From Mycolicibacterium sphagni (lineage in GTDB: Bacteria; Actinomycetota; Actinomycetes; Mycobacteriales; Mycobacteriaceae): 64,000 nt of DNA. Shown here piece after piece: positions 24,832 through 33,542 of the stretch. The translations under genes and the position numbers were made by a program. The notes beneath the pieces were generated by a model that saw only the letters and a program-made list of their open reading frames with translations, ran no database searches and was not told where the DNA came from. The stretch lies in contig NZ_NOZR01000014.1 in the NCBI RefSeq assembly GCF_002250655.1, forward strand, positions 81,564-145,563, given 5' to 3'. Position 1 is the stretch's first letter. The number at the start of each line of letters is the position of its first letter.

Positions 24832-25754
24832 CAGACATGATCCTTGACCTCGGATCCGACGCCAGGGAGTACGGCAGACAGGCGCTGCGGGCCTTCGAGG
24901 CCGCCGGCGGTGACGAGCTCATCCAGCAAGCTGAAGCGAAGCCGGAGGCTCGTGAAGGTCTGGTGGCTCCCGTGCTGGCCGAGCTCGGCGCGTGGGATCT
25001 CGATCACCGCACCGACGCCGACGGGCTCGAGGCTGCGGCGGCTCTGTGCCGCAGCGCCGGCTACTGGGCGGTGCCGTATCCGATCGCCGAGCGGCTGTCG
25101 GCTCCCGATGGCCTCGACGCCGACGGCCTGGTGGTGGTGTCGTCGAATCGTCCCTGCGCCCCCTTGGTCGGGCTCGAAAACCGTTGGGCTGCGGTAACAC
25201 TGGATGGACGACGCAGTATGGTCACCGGGCTGGGCGCGGCCGGACCTGCCTTCGTCACCGAGTTGCAGCTGTCCGAAGTCGATGCCTCGGGCAACGCGGA
25301 CCTCGCTCTGGGGCTGATGCTGCCGTGCTGGACCCTGCTGGGCATGCTCGACCGCGCTATCGAGTTGACCGTGTCGCACGTGACTCTGCGTAAGCAATTC
25401 GGTCAGCCGTTGTCGGCATTCCAGGGCGTGCAGTTTCAACTGACCGACGCCGAGGTCGGACGGAGCGGGGTCGACATCCTCGCCAAGTACGCGGTGTGGA
25501 GCGTCGCCACCGGACGCCGGGAGGCAGTGGACGACGCGCTGGCGCTGCGGCTTGCAGCGCTGGAAGCCGCCGAGGTCGTGTTCCGGGTGTGCCATCAACT
25601 GCACGGCGCTGTCGGGTTCTGCGACGAGACCACGTTGTCCTGGCTCTCGCGCTACAGCCAGCCACTGCGCAGGCTGCCGTTCGGGCTGTCGGCGACCCGG
25701 GATCATCTCGTCCGCAGCGTGGGCAGCCGAGGACTGACGGGGCTGTTCGCGTGA
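24828..25754 (+). CDS. Acyl-CoA dehydrogenase, short partner 1
   Basis: 308 residues, shorter than classical acyl-CoA dehydrogenases (about 380). It lacks the FSEPEAGSD motif but retains the C-terminal helical FAD region (LRKQFGQPLSAFQGVQFQLTD, CHQLHGAVGFCDETTLSWLSR). Best read as the partner of the preceding FadE in a heterotetramer. Overlaps both neighbours by 4 bp (ATGA and GTGA). Confidence 0.83.
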   Translation: MTDMILDLGSDAREYGRQALRAFEAAGGDELIQQAEAKPEAREGLVAPVLAELGAWDLDHRTDADGLEAAAALCRSAGYWAVPYPIAERLSAPDGLDADGLVVVSSNRPCAPLVGLENRWAAVTLDGRRSMVTGLGAAGPAFVTELQLSEVDASGNADLALGLMLPCWTLLGMLDRAIELTVSHVTLRKQFGQPLSAFQGVQFQLTDAEVGRSGVDILAKYAVWSVATGRREAVDDALALRLAALEAAEVVFRVCHQLHGAVGFCDETTLSWLSRYSQPLRRLPFGLSATRDHLVRSVGSRGLTGLFA

Positions 25755-26914
25755 GCCTGGACAACTTTCGGGGCGAAGTCCGCGCGTGGTGCGAGAGGCA
25801 CGTGCCGACGGACTGGCGCGCCAGCCAAACCGGTGCCAGCGAGGCCGAATTCGCGGCCTTCCAGAAGGCTTGGTTCGCCGAACTGCACGGCGCCGGATTC
25901 GCCGTGCCGCACTGGCCGGCGCAGTGGGGTGGCGGCATGCCTGTCGATGAGCAGATCGTGCTGTATTCCGAACTGGCCGCCCACGATGCTCCTCGGCTGG
26001 TGCTGGCGTTCGTCGGCATCCATCACGCCGCGTCGACTCTGCTGGTCGCCGGCACCGACGAGCAGCGCCGCCGCCACCTACCCGCGATCCTCGACGGCGA
26101 GATCTGGGTGCAAGGATTCTCCGAGCCCGAAGCGGGATCCGACCTGGCCAGCCTGCGTACCACCGCGCGCCGTGTCGGCGACAACTACCTCGTCGACGGT
26201 CAAAAGCTCTGGGCCAGTGGTGGTTTACACGCCGACTGGTGTCTGCTGCTGGCGCGTACCGACCCCGACGCCCCAAAGCGGCGCGGAATCTCGTACTTCC
26301 TGCTGGATATGACCACCCCCGGCGTCGAGGTACGCCCGATCCGCAACGCCATCGGCGACTCGCACTTCTGTGAGATCTTCCTCGACGGTGTGGAGATCCC
26401 GGCAGCCAATCTGATCGGCGTCGAGAACCAGGGCTGGCAAGTCGCGCAGGCCACGCTGGGCGCCGAGCGCGGCATGACCATGCTCGAGCTCGCAGAGCGG
26501 CTCGGCAATGCCGGTTTCCGCTGGCTGGTGCAGGCCTGCCAGCCGATCGAGGATGGGCTTGTCGCCGACCGGCTGGCGCGGTTCGAGATCGAGATCGCCG
26601 GCCTTCGCGGATTGTGCCGTGACTTGGTGCAGCAGCACGACGCCGGCGCTGTCGGGCCGGCGGACGCGTCCGTGGTGAAGCTGTACTACAGCGAACTGCT
26701 GCAACGGATGACCGATTTCGGCGCCGAGGTCGCCGGGATGGCCGCCCAAACCCAGCTCACCAAACCCGCCTCGAGCGGCTGGGAGTCGGGATCGTGGATG
26801 TTGGACTTCATCGGCTCCTGGGAATGGACGATTCCGGGCGGAGCCAGCGAGATCCAACGCACCATCATCGCCGAACGGGGTCTCGGGCTGCCGCGAGAGC
26901 CGAGCGCTGTGTGA
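25751..26914 (+). CDS. Acyl-CoA dehydrogenase (FadE-type), large partner 2
   Basis: 387 residues from GTG 25751 overlapping the previous stop codon. Motifs: WVQGFSEPEAGSDLASLRTTARR, DGQKLWASGGLHADWCLLLART, and the C-terminal IPGGASEIQRTIIAERGLGLPR, which is the canonical FadE ending. It is coupled to another short acyl-CoA dehydrogenase downstream, forming the second pair in a row. Two successive pairs suggest two rounds of dehydrogenation or two differently sized acyl-CoA intermediates. Confidence 0.88.
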   Translation: MSLDNFRGEVRAWCERHVPTDWRASQTGASEAEFAAFQKAWFAELHGAGFAVPHWPAQWGGGMPVDEQIVLYSELAAHDAPRLVLAFVGIHHAASTLLVAGTDEQRRRHLPAILDGEIWVQGFSEPEAGSDLASLRTTARRVGDNYLVDGQKLWASGGLHADWCLLLARTDPDAPKRRGISYFLLDMTTPGVEVRPIRNAIGDSHFCEIFLDGVEIPAANLIGVENQGWQVAQATLGAERGMTMLELAERLGNAGFRWLVQACQPIEDGLVADRLARFEIEIAGLRGLCRDLVQQHDAGAVGPADASVVKLYYSELLQRMTDFGAEVAGMAAQTQLTKPASSGWESGSWMLDFIGSWEWTIPGGASEIQRTIIAERGLGLPREPSAV

Positions 26915-27873
26915 TGACAGGCCAATTCGAGGAGTTTCACGCCGAGCTGCGATCGGTGGCCGGCGACCTGCTGGCCAAGGACCGCGCCGTGGAGTGGTCG
27001 GTGCTGGCCGACGCGGGATGGACGGGGCTCGAAGTGCCCGAGCATCTCGGCGGTGCCGGTGCGACGTTCTCCGAGGTGGCCGTCATCTGCGAGGAGATGG
27101 GCCGCGCGGCGAGCGCCAACAGCTTTCTCGGTAGCGCGGTGCTGGCCGCTGGCGTCGTGAATGCGTTGGCGCCCAGCGACACCCGTGACACGCTGCTGAC
27201 GGAGATCGCGGCGGGGTCGACCAGGGTGGCCGTCGCCTTCGAGCCGTTCGAGTTCGTGCCGGACGCCGAAGGCGCCGACCGGATCCTGATAGTCACCGAC
27301 GACGGGGTCGTCGAGACCGACGTGACTGTGACCCCGCAACCCGTCCTGGACGAGACGCGCCGGCTGGCCATCGTGACCGCGAAGGGCGGGTCCGTCGCAT
27401 GCGTGCATCACTTCGACGGGTACCCGCAAGCACAGATCCGCCGTGTGCGTGACCGTGCGGCGACCGCGGTGGCCTGCGACAGTCTCGGGTTGTCCGAGGC
27501 GATGCTCGCCGCGACGGTCGCGTATGCGAAGGTGCGCCGGCAGTTCGACCGGCCGATCGGCTCGTTCCAGGCCGTCAAGCATGCGTGTGCCGATATGTAC
27601 GTCGCCATTTCGGTCTCCCGGCAACTGGTCAACGCCGCGGTCCGCGCCGTCGCCGAGGATCAGCCTGACGCCGGTGTCAAGGCGGCGATGGCGAAGTCGT
27701 ACGCCTGCAGCGCCGCCGTTGACGTTGCCGGTAAGGCGATGCAACTGCATGGCGGCATCGGCTACACGTGGGAGAGCGGTATCCATGTCTATCTCAAACG
27801 CGCGGCGCTGAATCGCTCGCTGTTCGGCTCTCCCACGACATATCGCAAAGAACTCGCTCAACGCTATCTATAG
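26914..27873 (+). CDS. Acyl-CoA dehydrogenase, short partner 2
   Basis: 319 residues from ATG 26914, or GTG 26911. Retains the C-terminal FAD-binding part (VRRQFDRPIGSFQAVKHACADMYV, KAMQLHGGIGYTWESGIHVYLKRA) but is short in the middle domain and lacks FSEPEAGSD. Pairs with the preceding gene. About 20 bp later comes the ThDP enzyme gene with AAGGAG before its start. Confidence 0.83.
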   Translation: MTGQFEEFHAELRSVAGDLLAKDRAVEWSVLADAGWTGLEVPEHLGGAGATFSEVAVICEEMGRAASANSFLGSAVLAAGVVNALAPSDTRDTLLTEIAAGSTRVAVAFEPFEFVPDAEGADRILIVTDDGVVETDVTVTPQPVLDETRRLAIVTAKGGSVACVHHFDGYPQAQIRRVRDRAATAVACDSLGLSEAMLAATVAYAKVRRQFDRPIGSFQAVKHACADMYVAISVSRQLVNAAVRAVAEDQPDAGVKAAMAKSYACSAAVDVAGKAMQLHGGIGYTWESGIHVYLKRAALNRSLFGSPTTYRKELAQRYL

Positions 27874-27892
27874 AGAAATCAAGGAGTTTCGC

Positions 27893-29605
27893 ATGGGTGT
27901 ACCGGTCTATAAGCGCATTCTCGACCTCTTCGAGGCCGAGGGCGTCAACACGCTGTTCGGGATTCCGGATCCCAACTTCGTGCACATGTTCACCGAAGCC
28001 GACGCGCGCGGCTGGTCGGTGGTGGCCCCGCACCACGAGCTGAGCGCGGGCTTCATGGCCGAGGCGGCATCGCGGATGACCGGCAAGCCCGGTCTCTGCA
28101 TCGGCACGCTCGGCCCCGGTATGGCGAATATCGCCGGCGCCATCCAATGCGCGCTCGTCGAGAACTCACCGGTGATCTTCCTCGGTGGACAACGGGCCCG
28201 GGTCACCGAGCGTCGCGTGCGCCGTGGGCGTATCCAATTCGTCCAGCAGGAGCCACTTTTCGCCGCGTCGGTCAAGTACAGCAGCTCCATTGAGTACGCC
28301 GACCAGACCGACGAGATCATCCACGAGGCCATCCGCAGGGCGATGTCGGGCACCCCGGGCCCGACCTACGTCGAGTTCCCCTCGCACGTCATACTCGAGG
28401 AACTCGATGTCGCGGCTGCGCCGGCACCGTCCAGCTACCGGCTGGTCAACCAGGGCGCTGGTGCCCGCGAGGTAGCCGAGGCCGTGAAGCTCATCCGGGA
28501 GGCCAAGAGTCCGGTGCTGCTTGTCGGGCACGGTGTGCACACCTCCCGCACTCAGCAGGAAGTCAAGGAACTGGCCGAGCTGATGGCCTGCCCGGTGATT
28601 CAGACTTCGGGCGGCACGTCGTACATCCCTGGCCTGCAGGACCGCACGTTCCCCTACCTGTTCTCCCCGGCAGCCAACGAGGCGGTCGAGGAGTCCGACC
28701 TGTGCGTCGCGCTGGGCACTGAACTCGGTGAGCCCATGCACTACGGCCGGACCCAGCATTGGGCCGGCAACAACGCCAACCGCAAATGGGTGTACGTGGA
28801 GCAGGACCCCACCGCCATCGGCGTCAACCGCCCGATGGACGTCGCTCTCGTCGGCGACCTGCGCGGCGTTGTCCCGCAGCTGGTCGACGCGCTCAGGGAC
28901 TCTCCGCGCACGGCCGCACCGTCGCTGGAGATCCTGATCGAGAAGGATGCGAAAGAGCTTGCGGACATGGCGGAATCGGCACCGTCGGGACGGTCGCCGA
29001 TCCACCCCGCCCGCTATGTCGTCGAAGCCACCAAGGCGTTCAACGAACTCGAGGACGGCATCATGGTCCGCGACGGCGGCGCGACCGTGATCTTCCAGTG
29101 GACCTACTCGCAGTCCAAGCCCCGCGACGTGATCTGGAACCAGAACTTCGGCCACCTGGGTACGGGCTTGCCGTACGCGGTCGGTGCCTCGGTCGCCGAG
29201 GGCGGCAAACGTCCGGTGATGCTGCTGACCAGTGACTCGGCCTTTCTGTTCCACATCGCCGAACTCGAGACGGCAGCCCGGCAGAACCTGCCGCTGGTCT
29301 GCGTGGTGGGCGTCGATCACCAGTGGGGCTTGGAAGTGGGCGTATACAAGCGCACTTTCGAACAGCCGTCGCCGCAGCCCGGCGTGCACTGGAGCAAGGA
29401 CGTCCGGATGGACAAGGTGGCCGAGGGCTTCGGTTGTCACGGCGAGTACGTCGAGAAGGAAGAAGAGATCGGCCCCGCGATCGCCCGCGCCTACGCCAGT
29501 GGCAAGGTCGGTGTGGTGCACGTGTGCATCGATCCGAAGGCCAACTCCGAGGAGATGCCGAAGTACGACCGATTCCGGACCTGGTACGCCGAAGGCACCC
29601 AATAA
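27893..29605 (+). CDS. ThDP-dependent enzyme, acetolactate-synthase-like
   Basis: 570 residues with the three-domain layout of the ThDP enzyme family: an N-terminal PYR domain with the cofactor-activating glutamate in PHHELSAGFMAEAA (E49), a central domain, and a C-terminal PP domain. The metal/diphosphate motif, normally GDG...NN, reads SDSAFLFHIAELETAARQN then GVDHQWG, so Gly to Ser and Asn to Asp/His changes occur while the first Asp is kept. Family members include acetohydroxyacid synthases, oxalyl-CoA decarboxylase, 2-hydroxyacyl-CoA lyase and benzoylformate decarboxylase. With an aldehyde dehydrogenase directly downstream, a decarboxylase or C-C lyase yielding an aldehyde is plausible. 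Confidence 0.82.
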   Translation: MGVPVYKRILDLFEAEGVNTLFGIPDPNFVHMFTEADARGWSVVAPHHELSAGFMAEAASRMTGKPGLCIGTLGPGMANIAGAIQCALVENSPVIFLGGQRARVTERRVRRGRIQFVQQEPLFAASVKYSSSIEYADQTDEIIHEAIRRAMSGTPGPTYVEFPSHVILEELDVAAAPAPSSYRLVNQGAGAREVAEAVKLIREAKSPVLLVGHGVHTSRTQQEVKELAELMACPVIQTSGGTSYIPGLQDRTFPYLFSPAANEAVEESDLCVALGTELGEPMHYGRTQHWAGNNANRKWVYVEQDPTAIGVNRPMDVALVGDLRGVVPQLVDALRDSPRTAAPSLEILIEKDAKELADMAESAPSGRSPIHPARYVVEATKAFNELEDGIMVRDGGATVIFQWTYSQSKPRDVIWNQNFGHLGTGLPYAVGASVAEGGKRPVMLLTSDSAFLFHIAELETAARQNLPLVCVVGVDHQWGLEVGVYKRTFEQPSPQPGVHWSKDVRMDKVAEGFGCHGEYVEKEEEIGPAIARAYASGKVGVVHVCIDPKANSEEMPKYDRFRTWYAEGTQ

Positions 29606-29644
29606 CGCCCACGGGCGAGCCTGGATTTTAGGAGGATGACAACC

Positions 29645-31081
29645 ATGCGCGAATACCTGAAGTTCTACATCGATGGCCAGTGGGTGGACCCGGTCAAGCT
29701 GACGACCCTCGACGTCGACAACCCGACACTCGAGCAGGTCGGCGGCACGATCGCCCTTGGATCCGACGCGGACGTGGACAAGGCGGTCAAGGCCGCCCGC
29801 AAAGCCTTCAACGCCTGGTCGCAGACCACCCGCGAAGAGCGCCTGGATGTTCTGCAGGCGTTGCTGGCCGAGTATCAGAAGCGCGCCGGCGACCTGGCCG
29901 ACGCGGTCCACGAGGAAATGGGTGCGCCGCCGTCGCTGGCGGCCGGATCGCAGGTCATGATGGGCCTGGCCCACCTGTCCACCGCGATCGACGTCCTGAA
30001 GAACTACTCCTTCGAGGAGCAGAAGGGCGCCACCATGGTGGTCAAGGAGCCGATCGGGGTCTGCGGGCTGATCACACCGTGGAACTGGCCGATCAACCAG
30101 ATCGCCTGCAAGGTGTTCCCGGCCCTGGCCGCCGGCTGCACGATGGTGCTCAAGCCCTCGGAGGTCGCCCCGTACTCCGGGCAGATCTTCACCGAGGTCG
30201 TCGATGCGGCGGGCGTGCCCGCCGGCGTGTACAACATGGTGTTCGGCGATGGCCCGGGTGTGGGAGCGGCCCTGTCGAGCCATCCCGGCATAGACATGGT
30301 GTCGTTCACCGGTTCGACCCGGGCCGGTATCGAGGTGGCCCGCAACGCCGCGCCGACCGTCAAGCGGGTGGCCCAGGAACTAGGCGGCAAAAGCCCCAAC
30401 ATCGTGCTCGACGACGAGGCGTTCTCCCAGAGCGTGGCATCCGGCATCGCGGTGATGATGCTGAACTCGGGCCAGAGCTGTAATGCCCCCTCGCGCATGT
30501 TGGTGCCCAACTCGCGCCTCGACGAGGCCGTCACCGTCGCCCGTGCGACTGCTGAGGGCGTCAAGGTTGGTGACCTGTCGGACAATTCGGCGATCGGGCC
30601 GGTAGCCTCCCGTGCACAGTTCGAGAAGGTCCAGGGGCTGATCCAGAAGGGTATCGACGAGGGCGCGACGGTGGTCGCCGGCGGTCCCGGCCGGCCCGAG
30701 GGAGTGTCCACCGGTTACTACGTACGCCCGACGGTCTTCGCCGACGTCAACAACGACATGACGATCGCTCGCGAGGAGATCTTCGGGCCGGTGGTGTGCA
30801 TCCTCGGCTACGACGACTTGGACCAGGCCGTCGAAATCGGCAACGACACCGACTACGGGCTCTACGGCTACGTCTCGGGCGCCGATCTCGACCAGGCGCG
30901 CGCCCTGGCCCGCCGGATCCGCGCCGGCGCGGTGACCATCAACCACGCGTTCGACATCAGCGCGCCGTTCGGTGGCTACAAGCAGAGCGGCAACGGACGC
31001 GAATGGGGCGCAGAGGGCCTCGATGAATTCCTCGAGTCCAAGGCCGTCCTGGGCTTCGCGCCGGCAGGTGCGGGCGAATAG
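29645..31081 (+). CDS. NAD(P)+-dependent aldehyde dehydrogenase
   Basis: 478 residues. The perfect AGGAGG at 29630-29635 abuts the in-frame ATG 29636, so the downstream ATG 29645, 9 nt away, is the more likely start. Cofactor and catalytic features: TPWNWPINQ, FTGSTRAG, general base Glu in QELGGKSPNIV, nucleophilic Cys in NSGQSCNAPSR, and the C-terminal FGGYKQSGNGREWG. It oxidises an aldehyde to the acid with NAD(P)+. Position after the ThDP enzyme suggests it removes that enzyme's aldehyde product. It closes the catabolic operon. Confidence 0.92.
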   Translation: MREYLKFYIDGQWVDPVKLTTLDVDNPTLEQVGGTIALGSDADVDKAVKAARKAFNAWSQTTREERLDVLQALLAEYQKRAGDLADAVHEEMGAPPSLAAGSQVMMGLAHLSTAIDVLKNYSFEEQKGATMVVKEPIGVCGLITPWNWPINQIACKVFPALAAGCTMVLKPSEVAPYSGQIFTEVVDAAGVPAGVYNMVFGDGPGVGAALSSHPGIDMVSFTGSTRAGIEVARNAAPTVKRVAQELGGKSPNIVLDDEAFSQSVASGIAVMMLNSGQSCNAPSRMLVPNSRLDEAVTVARATAEGVKVGDLSDNSAIGPVASRAQFEKVQGLIQKGIDEGATVVAGGPGRPEGVSTGYYVRPTVFADVNNDMTIAREEIFGPVVCILGYDDLDQAVEIGNDTDYGLYGYVSGADLDQARALARRIRAGAVTINHAFDISAPFGGYKQSGNGREWGAEGLDEFLESKAVLGFAPAGAGE

Positions 31082-31085
31082 GGGC

Positions 31086-31091
31086 TAGCAT
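31086..31091 (+). promoter_or_regulatory. Possible -10 box of dtd
   Basis: TAGCAT followed by 8 nt and then ATG 31100, with no ribosome-binding site. This suggests dtd has its own leaderless transcript although only 18 bp separate it from the aldehyde dehydrogenase gene. Confidence 0.35.
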
Positions 31092-31099
31092 CGGCGCTC

Positions 31100-31531
31100 A
31101 TGCGAGTGCTGGTGCAGCGGGTCACCTCGGCGTCGGTGTCGGTGAGTGGCGAGGTGGTCGGCGAGATCCGGCCACCGAGCCAGGGTCTGCTGGCCCTGGT
31201 CGGCGTCACCCATTCCGATACCGACGCCGTCGCCCGTCGACTGGGTGAAAAGCTGTGGCAGTTACGGATTCTCGATTACGAACGGTCGGCGGCCGATGTC
31301 GGTGCGCCGATCCTGGTGGTCAGTCAGTTCACGCTGTACGCCAACACCGTGAAGGGGCGCAGACCGACCTGGAATGCCGCGGCACCGGGCGCGGTCGCCG
31401 AACCGCTCGTCACGGTGTTCGCCGATACCCTGCGTGAGATGGGTGCCCAGGTCGAGACCGGCGTGTTCGGGGCCGATATGCAGGTCGAGTTGGTCAACGA
31501 TGGGCCGGTGACGGTGCTGCTGGAGCTGTAA
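31100..31531 (+). CDS. dtd: D-aminoacyl-tRNA deacylase
   Basis: 143 residues, full length for Dtd. The two diagnostic motifs are present: SQFTLYA and, near the end, NDGPVTVLLEL (the NxGPVT motif that forms the cross-subunit Gly-cisPro site). The enzyme hydrolyses D-amino acids wrongly attached to tRNA (and Gly-tRNA-Ala), a housekeeping proofreading role in the cytosol, unrelated to the catabolic genes upstream. The M. tuberculosis counterpart is Rv1897c. Confidence 0.95.
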   Translation: MRVLVQRVTSASVSVSGEVVGEIRPPSQGLLALVGVTHSDTDAVARRLGEKLWQLRILDYERSAADVGAPILVVSQFTLYANTVKGRRPTWNAAAPGAVAEPLVTVFADTLREMGAQVETGVFGADMQVELVNDGPVTVLLEL

Positions 31532-31580
31532 CGAGTTGTGTAATAAGGACTTTCCGAAGGCGACAGACACTGGAGGCGCG

Positions 31581-32729
31581 ATGACCGGCACACAAAATCT
31601 GGCGCAGTTTCCGATACAGGTTCCCGACTCGGCCCTCGCTGATGTGCGCCGCCGCCTGGAGAACGCGCGGTGGCCGGCGGAGCTGCCAGGTTCGGACTGG
31701 GATTACGGAACCGAACAGGCTTTCCTGCGAACCGTCGTGGAGCGTTGGCGTGACGGATATGACTGGCGGGCAACCGAAGCTGAGCTCAACCGGTGGGGAT
31801 CACATGTCACAACCGCCGCGGGCCAGCGAGTCCACCTATTGCACGCGCGCTCCGGAAATGCCGGGGCGATTCCCTTGGTGCTGGTGCACGGCTGGCCCGG
31901 ATCGATCGTTGAATTCCTCGATGTACTGCCGCTTCTGAGTGAGCAGTTCCATGTGGTCGTCGTCTCAATGCCTGGCTACGGGTTCTCCGGTCCGACGTCA
32001 CAACGTGGTGTCGACGTCGCGGCCGTCGGCGCGGCCGTGGACGATGTGATGTCCCAACTCGGCTATGACCGTTACGCCGCGCAAGGAGGCGACTGGGGTG
32101 CACTCGTGGTCCGTCATCTCGGACAGCACTATTCGCCCAGGGTGGCGGCTATCCACACGAACATGCTGTTCGCGCCCTTCGACGGCGATCCTGCCGAGGC
32201 GATGAACGGGGTGACCGAAAGTGAACTCGCAGCAATTGTTTCGTCGGCCGAGCGGATTGCGGATGGAACTGCCTACATGCAGATCCAATCGACGCGGCCG
32301 CACTCGCTGGGTTACGGACTCGACGACTCGCCGCTGGGACTGGCCGGCTGGATCCTGGAGAAGTTTCATTCCTGGTGCGATATCCGCGACGGCATGCCTA
32401 TCCGCATCGATCGCCTCATCGACAACCTGATGATGTATTGGCTCACCGGCACGGCGACGTCGGCGGCCCGGCTGTATTACGAAGCGAGCCGGGCAGGCAC
32501 GTCGGCACTGAGCGATTGGGATGGGCGCGTCGATGTGCCGACGGGGTATGCGGTGTATCCCTTCGAACTGTTGCAGACACCACGGGTGTGGGCCGAAGCC
32601 CGTTACAACCTGGTGCATTACACCGTCCAGAACAGTGGGGGACACTTCGCGGCGTTCGAGCAACCGGGACTGTTTGCCGCAGACGTCAACAGCTACGGCG
32701 ACAAGCTTCGGGAACTCGGGGTGTTCTGA
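31581..32729 (+). CDS. Epoxide hydrolase, EHN-type alpha/beta hydrolase
   Basis: 382 residues from ATG 31581 with GGAGG upstream. The N-terminal EHN domain (IQVPDSALADVRRRLENARWP) is followed by the alpha/beta hydrolase core: oxyanion segment VHGWPGSIVEF, nucleophile Asp in QGGDWGALVVRHL, lid segment with QSTRPHSLGYGLDDSPLGLAGWI, and catalytic His in SGGHFAAFEQP. This is the microsomal-epoxide-hydrolase-like family that converts epoxides to diols, abundant in mycobacteria. A TetR-like gene follows in the same direction. The substrate is unknown. Confidence 0.9.
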   Translation: MTGTQNLAQFPIQVPDSALADVRRRLENARWPAELPGSDWDYGTEQAFLRTVVERWRDGYDWRATEAELNRWGSHVTTAAGQRVHLLHARSGNAGAIPLVLVHGWPGSIVEFLDVLPLLSEQFHVVVVSMPGYGFSGPTSQRGVDVAAVGAAVDDVMSQLGYDRYAAQGGDWGALVVRHLGQHYSPRVAAIHTNMLFAPFDGDPAEAMNGVTESELAAIVSSAERIADGTAYMQIQSTRPHSLGYGLDDSPLGLAGWILEKFHSWCDIRDGMPIRIDRLIDNLMMYWLTGTATSAARLYYEASRAGTSALSDWDGRVDVPTGYAVYPFELLQTPRVWAEARYNLVHYTVQNSGGHFAAFEQPGLFAADVNSYGDKLRELGVF

Positions 32730-32823
32730 GCGGAAACGGAAAGACAACGGGCTCGGGGGTTTGACTCAGTCGATTCCCGGCAAGACGGGACACGCGCGTA
32801 CCAGCTCAGGCTGCGTTCCCGGA

Positions 32824-33468
32824 GTGTTGGGTGGGCGCGAGTGGTTGACTAGTGCAAGTCTGTCGCGGATTGGAGGTTGCGCGATCGGAACCGAATCGGA
32901 TTACGTGGATCCGGATGTTCCCGAAGAGGTCCGCCGGACGGTGCTCGCCGCCGCCTACGAAGAGCTCAGCCGGTGGGGACTCGAGCGTTTCGACATCCCG
33001 ACGATGTGTGCTCGCCACAAGATCGACGAGTCGCTGGTGAGCCGCTATTGGGGTGATAGCCGCCGGCTTTCCCTTGACACGCTCCTGTACTGGAGCGACG
33101 AGATCCTGAACCCCGCCGACACTGGCTCCCTTCGCACCGACCTGCAATTCTTGGCCGCCGCGGTGGCGCGTCAGGTGAACAGTGGCACCGGACGAAGTCT
33201 GCTGCGTGCGATGGTGGTTGACGACCGCGCGGCCTTCGCTGACGACACCAGGATGGCCTTCTGGATGCGACGGTTCGCCGGCATCCGCTCGGTGTTCGAC
33301 CGCGCCGCCGAGCGCGGCGAGATCCGAGACGGTGTGGATGCCATCGCCGCAATGCAATTGATCCTTGCGCCGATCAACGTGCGCGCTCTCTACACCGAAG
33401 ACCCGGTCGAACCGCAGTATTACGAAGCCATCGCCGATCTGGTCTGGCACGCCATCGCGAAGCACTGA
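32824..33468 (+). CDS. TetR-like transcriptional regulator
   Basis: About 214 residues if started at GTG 32824; the N-terminus is uncertain. The DNA-binding part is VRRTVLAAAYEELSRWGLERFDIPTMCARHKIDESLVSRYWGDSRRLSLDTLLYW, a divergent TetR helix-turn-helix, with a helical C-terminal domain. GGAGG at 32871-32875 sits exactly 8 nt before an ATC codon (32884) that would give the natural-looking MGTESDYVDPDVPEE; GTG 32905 is another candidate. It lies 94 bp after the epoxide hydrolase gene and may regulate it. Confidence 0.72.
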   Translation: MLGGREWLTSASLSRIGGCAIGTESDYVDPDVPEEVRRTVLAAAYEELSRWGLERFDIPTMCARHKIDESLVSRYWGDSRRLSLDTLLYWSDEILNPADTGSLRTDLQFLAAAVARQVNSGTGRSLLRAMVVDDRAAFADDTRMAFWMRRFAGIRSVFDRAAERGEIRDGVDAIAAMQLILAPINVRALYTEDPVEPQYYEAIADLVWHAIAKH

Positions 33469-33542
33469 GCTATCCCGATACGGCCTATTCGTTACCGGTC
33501 CGCGCCCTGCCGTGCACCTCGGACATGAGAGCGTAGAACCTT

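Noticed and set aside
28166..30283. 705-codon minus-strand frame
   Set aside because: Antisense to the ThDP enzyme and aldehyde dehydrogenase genes, Arg/His/Val-rich, no motifs.
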